Source: Pelotomaculum sp. (lineage in GTDB: Bacteria > Bacillota > Desulfotomaculia > Desulfotomaculales > Pelotomaculaceae). Taken from it: DNA of 64,000 nt. The translations under genes were made by a program, and so were the position numbers. Positions 41,996 to 50,597 of this stretch are shown here, piece by piece (position 1 is the stretch's first letter; each line of letters opens with the position of its first letter). The notes under the pieces are model-generated. The model was not told the DNA's origin and searched no databases. It was given only the letters and a program-made list of their open reading frames with translations. The stretch is from assembly GCA_018435055.1 (NCBI GenBank), contig JAHDOA010000035.1, forward strand, positions 1 to 64,000, read 5' to 3'.

Positions 41996-42973
41996 ATGAA
42001 AAAAAGGATCGCGGCTTTGCTCCTGATTGTGGTGTTTGGCTCCTTATGCTACCTGGGCTACGACAGGTACGTTAAAGAGAATCAGCCGGACACGCTGGAG
42101 GCGACGGGGACTATCGAAGCGACACAGGTGGAGCTGAGGGCCAAGGTGGCCGGCGCCCTGCGGGGGCTGGCCGTATCTGCCGGTGATCCCGTGGCGAAGG
42201 ACCAGCTGGTGGCGGAAATTGTGCGCAACGACCTGGTCGCGCAAAAGGAAAGAGACGCCCTCTCCGTGGCCAGGGCGCAGGCGCAGCTGAATGACCTCAT
42301 TGCGGGCGCCAGGGAGCAGGAAATTGAGGAAGCGCAGATCGCCGTGGATACCGCCCGGTTAAATTACGACCAGGCCGTGAAGGACTATGACCGGGCTGTC
42401 GCCTTATATAAGGAAAAAGTTATTTCGGACACTGACATGGAAGGGGCGGAAACAGCGTGCAAAAAGTCGCGGAACGCCCTGGAATCAGCAAAGATCAGGT
42501 TGAGCCTGCTGGTGGCCGGCAGCCGGCCGGAGCAAATCGAGGCGGCCAGGGCTGAGCTGGAACGCAATATCGCAGTGTTAAAAGCAACCGAGGCCCTTTT
42601 TGCCGACACGAAAATTATCTGTCCAATAAACGGGACAGTGCTCACCAGGAATTTTGAAGACGGGGAAGTGGTCCAGGCGGGCGCTTCCGTGGCCACCATC
42701 GCCAATTTAAACGACATGTGGATTAAGATATATATCCCCACCGACGACCTGCCCAAAATCAAGCTGGGCCAGCAGGTTAAATTCACCGTCAGCGGCAGCG
42801 CCGGGGAGTACACGGGAGTGATCGCGGAAATAGCCTCCCAGGGCGAATACACGCCGAAAACAATCCAGACCAAAAAGGAACGCGCCAATATTGTTTACGC
42901 GGTGAAAATTAAGGTCAACAACGAAAATAATATTTTGAAGCCGGGTATGCCTGCTGAAGTCGTACTCGATTAG
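41996..42973 (+). CDS. HlyD/YbhG-type membrane fusion protein
   Basis: 325 residues. One N-terminal membrane anchor ([18 protein letters not shown]), a biotinyl-lipoyl-like half ([23 protein letters not shown]), a long coiled coil from about residue 80 to 190 rich in Arg/Glu/Ala, the second lipoyl half ([23 protein letters not shown]) and a beta-barrel with [15 protein letters not shown]. It is the periplasmic-adaptor-like partner of the ABC exporter encoded by the next three genes. In a Gram-positive cell it would extend outside the membrane. Confidence 0.92.
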   Translation: MKKRIAALLLIVVFGSLCYLGYDRYVKENQPDTLEATGTIEATQVELRAKVAGALRGLAVSAGDPVAKDQLVAEIVRNDLVAQKERDALSVARAQAQLNDLIAGAREQEIEEAQIAVDTARLNYDQAVKDYDRAVALYKEKVISDTDMEGAETACKKSRNALESAKIRLSLLVAGSRPEQIEAARAELERNIAVLKATEALFADTKIICPINGTVLTRNFEDGEVVQAGASVATIANLNDMWIKIYIPTDDLPKIKLGQQVKFTVSGSAGEYTGVIAEIASQGEYTPKTIQTKKERANIVYAVKIKVNNENNILKPGMPAEVVLD

Positions 42974-42984
42974 AGGAGCGGCAG

Positions 42985-43878
42985 ATGATCGAGATAGAAC
43001 ACCTCACCCGGAAATTCGGCGCCATTACAGCGGTCAGCGAGGTTTCCCTGAAAATTGAAAAGGGGGACATCTTCGGCCTGTTAGGCCCGGACGGGGCCGG
43101 TAAAACCACCCTGCTGCGGATGGTGTGCGGGCTGATTAATCCCACCAGCGGCCATGTCACCCTTTTTGGCGGGGAGAAGGACGCCGGCTGTTTCGGTTAC
43201 ATGCCCCAGCGGTTCAGCCTCTGCGGCGACTTGACGGTGATGGAAAACATAGATATTTTCGGTTCCCTTTATCAGCTCGGCAAAAAGACGATCAGGGAGC
43301 GGGCCGATGAGATCCTGGAGCTGACGAAACTGGCGCAGTTCAAGACGCGGTTTGCGGACGCCCTGTCCGGCGGGATGAAACAAAAGCTCGCCCTGACCTG
43401 CGCCCTGGTGATCAGGCCGGAAATGCTGATCCTCGATGAACCCACTTTCGGGGTGGATCCGGAATTCCGGAAAGAGTTCTGGAAGATACTGTACACGCTT
43501 AACCGGGACGGGATGACCATATTCGTGTCCACACCATACATGGACGAGGCGGACCTCTGCCATAAAGTGGCCCTTTTGGACCGCGGCAGGATCGTGGCGG
43601 TGGGCGCGCCCGGCCAGCTGAAAAAACAGATTAAGCACAAAATTATCGAGATTAAAGCAGACGTCAAAGACCTGGACTTTCTGGGCGAACTTCCCGAAGT
43701 CTCTGACGCGAGCTTTTACGGGGACAGGTACCATGTGGCCGTTCCTGCGGTGGAGCCGGCGAAGATAGCCATTGCCAGGCGCCTTTCTGAAAAAGGCATA
43801 ACTATATCTATCATGGAGGAGATCACCCCCTCCATGGAGGATGTCTTTGTATCCCTGACGGAAAAAGAGGTGGTCTAA
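42985..43878 (+). CDS. ABC exporter ATPase 1 (YbhF N-half-like)
   Basis: 297 residues. Walker A reads GPDGAGKTT (Asp where most have Asn), signature [11 protein letters not shown], Walker [16 protein letters not shown], then a His-less switch ([14 protein letters not shown]). The GPDGAGKT form and pairing with a second ATPase match the N-terminal half of YbhF, which in many bacteria is one fused protein. Here the halves are separate genes. The lack of a normal switch His suggests that this site hydrolyses ATP poorly. Confidence 0.9.
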   Translation: MIEIEHLTRKFGAITAVSEVSLKIEKGDIFGLLGPDGAGKTTLLRMVCGLINPTSGHVTLFGGEKDAGCFGYMPQRFSLCGDLTVMENIDIFGSLYQLGKKTIRERADEILELTKLAQFKTRFADALSGGMKQKLALTCALVIRPEMLILDEPTFGVDPEFRKEFWKILYTLNRDGMTIFVSTPYMDEADLCHKVALLDRGRIVAVGAPGQLKKQIKHKIIEIKADVKDLDFLGELPEVSDASFYGDRYHVAVPAVEPAKIAIARRLSEKGITISIMEEITPSMEDVFVSLTEKEVV

Positions 43879-43879
43879 A

Positions 43880-44800
43880 GTGGACAACACCGTGATAACC
43901 ACCCGCGCGTTGACCAAGACCTTCGGTTCCTTTACTGCCGTCGACAAGATCTCCATGGAGGTCAGGCGGGGAGAAATATACGGGTTCCTGGGTCCCAACG
44001 GCTCCGGCAAGTCAACCACAATCCGCATGTTGTGCGGCATCCTGGAGCCCACGTCCGGTTCCGGCGCCGTACTTGGCTACGACCTGGTCCGCGAAGCAGA
44101 AAAAATCAAGCGCAAAATCGGCTATATGTCGCAAAAGTTCAGCCTTTACGATGACCTCACTGTTTACGAAAACCTGGATTTCTACGCCGGATTGTACAGT
44201 ATTCCGCAACGGGAACGGAAAAAAAGGATCGGCGAAATGATCGAAATGGCCCTTTTAAGGGGCAGGGAAAACGAACTGGCGGCCAACCTGAGCGGCGGCT
44301 GGAAACAGCGACTGGCCCTGGGCTGCGCGATTATATCCCGCCCGGCGGTCCTTTTTCTGGATGAGCCCACCAGCGGGGTGAGCCCGACCAGCAGGCGAGC
44401 TTTTTTTAGAATAATCCAGCAGCTGGCCAATGAAAATACAACCGTCATGGTAACCACGCATTTCATGGACGAGGCCGAGCGCTGCTACCGTATCGCCTTT
44501 ATTTCCGAGGGCCGCCTGATTGCCGACGACACGCCGGAAAACCTGAAAAATAATGTGATTAAAGGTGTCCTGGCGGAAGTTATCCATCCCGACGCCCTGT
44601 ACATTATCGATAATCTGGAAAAACTGCCCTATGTGCTGGAATGTTCCAACCACGGGCCGGCGCTGCACGTCTTGCTGGAATCAGCAGGCGCTGTTCAGGC
44701 GCTTAATAATTATACGGGAGTCGAGGCTAAAATTATCAGGCCGTCCCTGGAGGATGTTTTTGTCTCCCTGGCCAAGAAGAACAGGAGGCAGGTGTCTTAA
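43880..44800 (+). CDS. ABC exporter ATPase 2 (YbhF C-half-like)
   Basis: 306 residues. Walker A GPNGSGKSTT, Q-loop YMSQKFSLYDDL, signature LSGGWKQRLAL, Walker B LFLDEPTSGVSPTSRR and switch HFMDEAERC. It starts 2 bases after ATPase 1 and overlaps the permease by 1 base, so all are made together. The two ATPases probably form an asymmetric heterodimer. Confidence 0.92.
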   Translation: MDNTVITTRALTKTFGSFTAVDKISMEVRRGEIYGFLGPNGSGKSTTIRMLCGILEPTSGSGAVLGYDLVREAEKIKRKIGYMSQKFSLYDDLTVYENLDFYAGLYSIPQRERKKRIGEMIEMALLRGRENELAANLSGGWKQRLALGCAIISRPAVLFLDEPTSGVSPTSRRAFFRIIQQLANENTTVMVTTHFMDEAERCYRIAFISEGRLIADDTPENLKNNVIKGVLAEVIHPDALYIIDNLEKLPYVLECSNHGPALHVLLESAGAVQALNNYTGVEAKIIRPSLEDVFVSLAKKNRRQVS

Positions 44801-45909
44801 TGGGCAGGATCCTGGCCATTTTAAAAAAAGAGTTTTTACAGATGCGCCGCGACCGGCTGACCCTGGGTATGGTTTTTGCGCTGCCCTTGTTCCAGCTGCT
44901 TTTGTTCGGCTACGCCATACAAACGGAGGTTAAGCACATTCCCACCGCTGTGTTTGACCAGTCCCTTTCCGCCGAAAGCCGGGATATGCTGGAAGCTTTC
45001 AGCGCCTCCGGGTATTTCGACGTTTATTACTCGGCCGCCGGTTACGCCGAGATTACGCATATGATCGACAGCGGCAAGGCCAGGGTGGGCATTATCTTTC
45101 CGCCTGATTTCAGTGAAAACCTCAAGCGGGGGGACACAGCGGCGGTGCAGGTGCTGGTTGACGCCAGCGACAGCATGTCGTCCGCCACTGCTATTGCCAC
45201 AGCCAACGCCATCGGCCTTTTAAAATCGCAAAAATTTTTTATCCAGAAAACACAGCTGGCCAATATTCCCTATGACATCAGAGTGCGGCCCTGGTATAAC
45301 CCGGACGGCATTACCGCCTACTATATGGTGCCGGCGATCCTGGGGATCATCGTGACCATGACTATGGTGATGATGACTGCCGCGGCGATTGTCAGGGAGC
45401 GGGAAAGGGGCACGCTGGAGCAGTTAATGGTCACGCCGATCAAATCATATGAACTGATGCTTGGTAAGATCATCCCCTACATCGGGCTGGGCTACCTGCA
45501 AATAACCGTAGCCCTGCTGGTAGGCGCGCTGGTATTCCATGTGCCGATCCAGGGCAGCCTGCTGGAGCTGTACGGCCTGACCCTGTTCTTCATAACCGCC
45601 TCGCTGGGTATCGGTATCCTGATTTCAAATATCGCTAAAAACCAGATGCAGGCTTTCCAGATGTCCTTCTTTGTCCTGCTGCCCAGCATTATGCTGTCCG
45701 GCTTCCTTTTCCCCAGGGAAGCCATGCCGCTCATTGTACAATACATCGGCGATATTCTCCCGTTGACCTATTACCTGGTGATCATCCGGGGTATAGTTTT
45801 AAAAGGGATCGGGTTTTCCTACCTGATCTCACAGGTAGCGGCGCTCCTGGTTTTTTCCGTTGTCCTGGTAACCCTGAGTATAATCAAATTCAAGAAGAGA
45901 ATCGCTTAG
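44800..45909 (+). CDS. ABC-2 type permease (YbhS/YbhR-like)
   Basis: 369 residues. One N-terminal helix (LGMVFALPLFQLLLFGYAI), a large outside domain of ~150 residues (AVFDQSLSAESRDMLEAF onwards), then five helices with the ABC-2 motif RERERGTLEQLMVTPI before the third. The cluster has one permease gene where YbhSR-type exporters have two, so a homodimer is likely. Substrate could be drugs, cations or lipids. Confidence 0.92.
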   Translation: MGRILAILKKEFLQMRRDRLTLGMVFALPLFQLLLFGYAIQTEVKHIPTAVFDQSLSAESRDMLEAFSASGYFDVYYSAAGYAEITHMIDSGKARVGIIFPPDFSENLKRGDTAAVQVLVDASDSMSSATAIATANAIGLLKSQKFFIQKTQLANIPYDIRVRPWYNPDGITAYYMVPAILGIIVTMTMVMMTAAAIVRERERGTLEQLMVTPIKSYELMLGKIIPYIGLGYLQITVALLVGALVFHVPIQGSLLELYGLTLFFITASLGIGILISNIAKNQMQAFQMSFFVLLPSIMLSGFLFPREAMPLIVQYIGDILPLTYYLVIIRGIVLKGIGFSYLISQVAALLVFSVVLVTLSIIKFKKRIA

Positions 45910-46267
45910 GCGCAATAATTTAGCGCCAGACGGCGCTCCAGGCTGTTCGATAAGTAGCTTATAAACAAGCGGGTGATTTAAAATAATAGATTACAGGGGA
46001 AGGATAGAAAACAAAATGCACATAGAAGATGCGGTACAGTCGTTATTCAACATATATCTTTACGGCATAGTAAAAAAGTAAAATTTGCGACAGTGCGACA
46101 GGGGTTCTCTTCTGTCGCATTGTAAAAAGTATTGGGATTTTTACTATTATAAAAAATCTTCAGAAAGTTCAGTTTATACTAATTACCAATGATATAATTA
46201 ATAAAGCGGATAGAATCAAGTGGGTGGATTACATGGAAAACGTGAAGCATCGCTGGAGGTGAATTTA
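45910..46267. other. intergenic region with repeat and possible 21-residue ORF
   Basis: 358 bases between the exporter and the histidine kinase. It begins with a short GGCGC/GCGCC stem at 45909-45927. A small ORF (46016-46081, 21 codons, GGGGAAGGA upstream, begins MHIEDAVQSLFNIYL) may be chance. Hairpin repeat copy 5 follows at 46094-46119, then AT-rich sequence with no clear promoter. Confidence 0.4.
46094..46119. repeat. dispersed hairpin repeat, copy 5
   Basis: TGCGACAG and CTGTCGCA form the same perfect stem as copy 3. The core is shortened to GGGTTCTCTT, as if ACG had been lost from GGGACGGTTCTC-like sequence. Confidence 0.7.
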
Positions 46268-47905
46268 ATGGCCTTGTACAGGGAATCGGCTGCGAATACT
46301 GAAAAGGAATTGGCCGGAGGCGAATGTCAGCATATCATTGTAGAGCTTACCAGGCAGAATAACCGCATGGCGATTATCCAGCAAATAGCCAAAAGCATAA
46401 ACGTGGAAATGACCTACGAGGAGATCATCGACGAGGTGGCCGCCCCTTTGCGAGGCGTGCTGTCTTATGACCTGCTGAGCTTTTGTTTGCTGGAAAAAGG
46501 GCAGCTGATTATTAGAGCAAGCATTCCCAAGGAACAGGAAATACTTGGGGAGGGCTGGGTGCTGCACAGCAACAACTCGGCGCCCTGGAAGGCTATCAAT
46601 GATAAACGTTGCTTTTTAAGACAGGACATCTGGCATGATTCCCACAAATACCAGGAAGACGAACATTTGCGCATGGTTGATATAAAATCAGCGATCATGG
46701 CGCCGCTGCTGGTAAACAACGAGGCCATAGGCGCAGTTAATTTTGGTAGTAAAATGACTTACGCCTATTCGGAGAATGATTTTATTTTCGTGCAGCAGCT
46801 GGCTGACCAGCTTGCGGTTTGTATTAACAACGCCCGCCTGTTTGGAGAGGTTTCCAAAAGCAAGAGAGAGTGGGAGGAAACATTCAAGGCGGTTCCCGAC
46901 AAGCTTTTTCTGATAAACCGTTCGTTTAACGTGCTGAGATATAATAAACAGGAAAATTTACTTGTAGACAATGACGCCGGGGAACATAAATGCTGCAAAC
47001 TGTTGGACTGCTGCGGCGGTGACCGGCAGCTTTGTCCCGCCGTCGAAGCGTTTAAAACCGGCAAGTCTACTACAAAGGAGGTAACCCATCCTTATACCAG
47101 GTCAATCTTTAATATTTCAGCTTATCCCGTATATAACGAAAACAACGAGCTTTCAGCCATGGTAATTTATGTGCATGACGTAACGGTTAAAAGGAGGATG
47201 GAGGCGCAACTCTTTCAGTCTGCCAAGTTGGCCGCCATCGGCGAGATGGCGGCGGGAGTGGCGCATGAATTGAACAGTCCGCTGACCGCTGTTATCGGCA
47301 ACGCCGGTTTGATCTTAAGAAGGACCGCCAGTGATGACAAACATTACAAGCTGCTGGAGGATATTAAGAACTGCGGCCAGAGGAGCAAGCGGATTATCCA
47401 AAACCTTTTAACCTTCGCCCGCCAGGATAGTTACACTTTTGAGCCGGTTTCATTAAATGATGTCGTTGAAAGCAGCCTTTATCTCATTTCCTACCAGATC
47501 GAAAAGAATAAAATAACCATTGATAAAAAAACAGGCAGTAATCTACCCCTGATCATGGGCAACAGGTTGCAACTTGAGCAGGTAGTGATCAATTTTTTGC
47601 TCAACGCACGTGACGCGCTGGAAGGTTTAAGCGATGCCCGGATCGAGATTTGCACAGGAGTAATTGAGGACCAGGAAACTGGCGGTCCGGCTGTTGTGAT
47701 CAATGTCAGCGACAACGGTAAAGGGATGGAGCAAGGCCTCTTGAACCAGATTTTCAATCCTTTTTTCACAACCAAGGAAAAAACCCGGGGGACAGGGCTG
47801 GGGCTGCCGGTCAGCCTGGGCATAGCCCAGACCCATGGCGGCAGAATAGAAGTGGTCAGTGAACCCGGCGCCGGGAGCACATTTTCTTTGATCCTCCCGG
47901 TATAG
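46268..47905 (+). CDS. cytosolic GAF-PAS sensor histidine kinase
   Basis: 545 residues from ATG 46268 (GGAGGTG site; the frame extends to a GTG at 46220). No membrane helix. GAF domain at residues ~30-195 (MTYEEIIDEVAAPLRGVL; VNFGSKMTYAYSEND). PAS domain at ~205-310 with a Cys-rich loop (HKCCKLLDCCGGDRQLCPA) that could bind a metal or Fe-S cluster. HisKA with AHELNSPLTAV and HATPase with NFLLNARDAL, SDNGKGM and GTGLGLPVSLG. It lies 128 bases before a sigma-54 activator and is surely its partner. A cytosolic redox or ligand signal is likely. Confidence 0.92.
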   Translation: MALYRESAANTEKELAGGECQHIIVELTRQNNRMAIIQQIAKSINVEMTYEEIIDEVAAPLRGVLSYDLLSFCLLEKGQLIIRASIPKEQEILGEGWVLHSNNSAPWKAINDKRCFLRQDIWHDSHKYQEDEHLRMVDIKSAIMAPLLVNNEAIGAVNFGSKMTYAYSENDFIFVQQLADQLAVCINNARLFGEVSKSKREWEETFKAVPDKLFLINRSFNVLRYNKQENLLVDNDAGEHKCCKLLDCCGGDRQLCPAVEAFKTGKSTTKEVTHPYTRSIFNISAYPVYNENNELSAMVIYVHDVTVKRRMEAQLFQSAKLAAIGEMAAGVAHELNSPLTAVIGNAGLILRRTASDDKHYKLLEDIKNCGQRSKRIIQNLLTFARQDSYTFEPVSLNDVVESSLYLISYQIEKNKITIDKKTGSNLPLIMGNRLQLEQVVINFLLNARDALEGLSDARIEICTGVIEDQETGGPAVVINVSDNGKGMEQGLLNQIFNPFFTTKEKTRGTGLGLPVSLGIAQTHGGRIEVVSEPGAGSTFSLILPV

Positions 47906-48033
47906 CACTGTAGCCCGGGGAGCGAAAAAGAGCCGTGCAAAAGCGATTTCAAGGCGTGTAAGCGCCAGACTCTAAGACAAATATTGTCATGTGCGAATAA
48001 AGTAAAACTGCAATGGCACGGGAGAGAGGAACA

Positions 48034-49494
48034 ATGAGAAAACCAGCAATTCTGGTTGTTGACGATGAAGTTGAAGTAGGCACTTTTTTTGAATACTATT
48101 TACGAGAAGAAAAAGGCTACCCGGTAGATGTGGCGAATTCCGGCAGGGAGGCCAGGACGCTGTTCCAGCGGAAGAAATATGACCTGGCCCTGGTTGACCT
48201 GAAGTTGCCTGATACGGATGGGATTACCCTGCTGAAGGAAATAAAGGAAATCAACCCCGGTTGCGAGATTATTATTATGACTGGCTACAGCACTGTAAAG
48301 ACAGCGGTAGAGGCGATGAAGCTGGGCGCCCTTGACTATATTGATAAACCCTTTGAAGAGTTGGACGAGCTTGATAGTATCATCAACCAGGCGGTGCGCC
48401 TGATATTAAATAGGAGCCGGTTTGACGCCGGTGGCATTGAAAAAATTGCTTCGGATTTTGGTATAGTGACCGCCAGGAACAGCCCGTTTAAAAAGCTGCT
48501 TCTATTGTGCAAGAAAGTGGCAACCAGAAAAATATCAATTCTTATTGAAGGTGAAACAGGCACGGGAAAAGAGGTCCTGGCCAGGTTTATTCACGCCAAC
48601 AGTTTACGAGCTGATTTCCCGTTTATTAGCATTAACTGCGGCGCCTTGCCTGAGACCCTGCTGGAAAGCGAACTTTTCGGGCACGAAAAAGGAGCTTTTA
48701 CCGGCGCCCAGGGATTGAGACACGGCATATTCGAGCTTGCGGACAGAGGGACACTTTTTTTAGATGAGGTTGCAGAGGCCACAGCAGCGATCCAGGTTAA
48801 ACTGCTTAGAGTGCTGGAAAACGGTGAGTTTTTCAGAGTAGGAGCTGAAAAACCGATCAAATCAGATGTGCGGATAATTGCCGCTACCAACAAAAACCTG
48901 CAAGAGGCTGCACGAAATAATCTGTTCAGGGAAGACCTGCTATACCGTCTTGACGTTGTACGTATCAACATACCCCCGCTGCGCAAGCGCAGGATGGACA
49001 TACTGCCTTTGGTCGACTATTTTATCGAAAAGAACCGCCCTGTGGAAGATTTGCCGGGGAAAGTTGTGTTTAGCCCGGAGGCCAGGGAAATGCTGCAAAA
49101 CTATGACTGGCCGGGTAATGTGAGGGAACTTGCAAATGCGGTGGCCAGGGCTATGGTGATCAGAGAGAGCAGCATCATGGGCGCTGAATGTTTGCCTAGA
49201 AATATTACTTTTTACTGTAATGAAAGATTGCCGGGGCAGTCCGAAAGTTTTGCCCGCCGGGACTTGAAAGGGACAATCCGGGAAATGGCTGAAAGAATCC
49301 AAGAAATCATTACGGGTGATGAAGACATGGATATTAAAGCGATTTCAGAACTATTAAAAAGCGAGTCGGAAAAGATAATCAAAAAAATAATTGAAAAGAC
49401 CCTTGTAAAAACGGGCAACAACAGGTCGGAAGCGGCCAGGCTCCTGCATGTGAGTCCAAGGGTCCTAAGGTACCTGCTTAACGAGAAGGAATAG
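48034..49494 (+). CDS. NtrC-family sigma-54-dependent response regulator
   Basis: 486 residues from ATG 48034 (GAGAGGA site). Receiver domain with Asp10-Asp11 acidic pair, phospho-Asp55 (LALVDLKLPD), and Lys in YIDKPF. AAA+ domain with Walker A GETGTGKE, sigma-54 loop GAFTGA, Walker B TLFLDEV. C-terminal Fis-type HTH (GNNRSEAARLLHVSPRVLRYLL). It activates RNA polymerase with sigma-54. A near-perfect -24/-12 promoter lies 175 bases after its stop, in front of the Nfn/hydroxylase operon. Confidence 0.96.
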   Translation: MRKPAILVVDDEVEVGTFFEYYLREEKGYPVDVANSGREARTLFQRKKYDLALVDLKLPDTDGITLLKEIKEINPGCEIIIMTGYSTVKTAVEAMKLGALDYIDKPFEELDELDSIINQAVRLILNRSRFDAGGIEKIASDFGIVTARNSPFKKLLLLCKKVATRKISILIEGETGTGKEVLARFIHANSLRADFPFISINCGALPETLLESELFGHEKGAFTGAQGLRHGIFELADRGTLFLDEVAEATAAIQVKLLRVLENGEFFRVGAEKPIKSDVRIIAATNKNLQEAARNNLFREDLLYRLDVVRINIPPLRKRRMDILPLVDYFIEKNRPVEDLPGKVVFSPEAREMLQNYDWPGNVRELANAVARAMVIRESSIMGAECLPRNITFYCNERLPGQSESFARRDLKGTIREMAERIQEIITGDEDMDIKAISELLKSESEKIIKKIIEKTLVKTGNNRSEAARLLHVSPRVLRYLLNEKE

Positions 49495-49533
49495 GATGAA
49501 CATTTAATAGTAAAAAAAGGATAAAATTTTTTT

Positions 49534-49569
49534 CAAGCTGCCGAAAAATCGGCAGCTTGACGTTTTTTT
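49534..49569 (+). terminator. rho-independent terminator after the response regulator
   Basis: CAAGCTGCCG (49534-49543) and CGGCAGCTTG (49550-49559) form a perfect 10-bp stem with AAAAAT loop, then ACG and seven T. It closes the two-component operon, so the downstream operon needs its own promoter. Confidence 0.92.
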
Positions 49570-49668
49570 GGCGGCTTTTTGTCAGGCGAGTTTGAAAATT
49601 CATTATTTTTAGGGTCTGCAGGTTGGGCAAATCGTAAATTGTTGAATATTTAGAATATTTATTTTTTC

Positions 49669-49683
49669 TGGCACGTTATTTGC
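49669..49683 (+). promoter_or_regulatory. sigma-54 (-24/-12) promoter
   Basis: TGGCACG (49669-49675), four bases, then TTGC (49680-49683) followed by A: a full match to the TGGCACG-N4-TTGCW consensus. It is 50 bases before the nfnA-like start codon and downstream of the sigma-54 activator gene. An upstream activator site was not evident, though AATATT repeats lie at about 49644-49660. Confidence 0.88.
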
Positions 49684-49733
49684 AAATACAGTTGGTAAAG
49701 AAATATTTTTGAAGGGAGGAGTAAGGTTCTTTT

Positions 49734-50597
49734 ATGTACAGGATTGTAAGAAAAGAAGCGCTGGCGCCAACGCTGAGCCTTTTTGAAATTGAGGCTCCGC
49801 TGGTGGCGCGTAAGGCCCGGGCCGGACAGTTTGTCATCCTGCGCATTAATGAGGAGGGGGAGAGAATACCGCTGACTATCGCTGACTTTGACCGGGCGAG
49901 GGAAACCATCACCTGTGTCTTTCAGGAGGTCGGCAAAACAACAAAAGAGCTGGGCACTTTATGTGAAGGAGATTATTTGCAGGATTTTGCAGGGCCGCTG
50001 GGGCTGCCGTCACACATTGAAAACTTTGGCCGTGTAGTCTGCGTGGGCGGCGGCTTAGGTGTAGCGCCGGTTTTCCCCATTGCCCGGGCTTTAAAGGAAG
50101 CGGGCAACGAGGTAATCGGCATTATGGGAGCGCGCACGAAGGAACTGCTTTTCTGGGAGGAAAAAATGTATTCCGCCTGCAGCGAGCTGTGGGTGACCAC
50201 TGATGACGGCTCCTATAGCCGGAAAGGTTTTGTCACTGATTTGCTGCGTGAAGTAATTGAAAAGAAAAAAGACGTCGGTTTGTGTGTGGCCATAGGGCCG
50301 TTGCCGATGATGCGGGCGGTATGTGGCCTGACGCGGGAGTATGGTTTGAAAACCGTCGTCAGCCTCAACTCCATTATGGTCGACGGCACCGGTATGTGCG
50401 GCTGCTGCAGGGTAACAGTTGGCGGCAAAACCAAATTTGCCTGTGTGGATGGCCCTGAGTTTGACGGCCATCTGGTGGATTTTGAGGAGATGGCCAGGCG
50501 GGCGGTTATTTACAAGCCGCAGGAGCAGTTAGCTGTTTCCCGGTATGTTAAAAATAGCGCGCATAATTGCAGCTGCGGCTGTGGAGGTGGCAGATAG
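49734..50597 (+). CDS. nfnA: NfnA/SudB-like FAD/NAD-binding and [2Fe-2S] subunit
   Basis: 287 residues of the dihydroorotate dehydrogenase PyrK-like family. FAD motif ERIPLTIAD near residue 45, NAD loop CVGGGLGVAPVFPIA near 105, and a C-terminal [2Fe-2S] motif (GTGMCGCCRVTVGG then FACVDGPEFD). A Cys-rich tail (NCSCGCGGG) is extra. NfnA with NfnB forms the bifurcating NADH-dependent ferredoxin:NADP oxidoreductase; the same families also occur as sulfide dehydrogenase SudBA. First gene behind the sigma-54 promoter. In this operon it may hand electrons from the molybdenum hydroxylase to NAD(P) or ferredoxin. Confidence 0.85.
   Translation: MYRIVRKEALAPTLSLFEIEAPLVARKARAGQFVILRINEEGERIPLTIADFDRARETITCVFQEVGKTTKELGTLCEGDYLQDFAGPLGLPSHIENFGRVVCVGGGLGVAPVFPIARALKEAGNEVIGIMGARTKELLFWEEKMYSACSELWVTTDDGSYSRKGFVTDLLREVIEKKKDVGLCVAIGPLPMMRAVCGLTREYGLKTVVSLNSIMVDGTGMCGCCRVTVGGKTKFACVDGPEFDGHLVDFEEMARRAVIYKPQEQLAVSRYVKNSAHNCSCGCGGGR

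Noticed and set aside
47906-48033. tRNA-like stretch between kinase and regulator
   Set aside because: No acceptor/TPsiC pairing or anticodon arm could be built.
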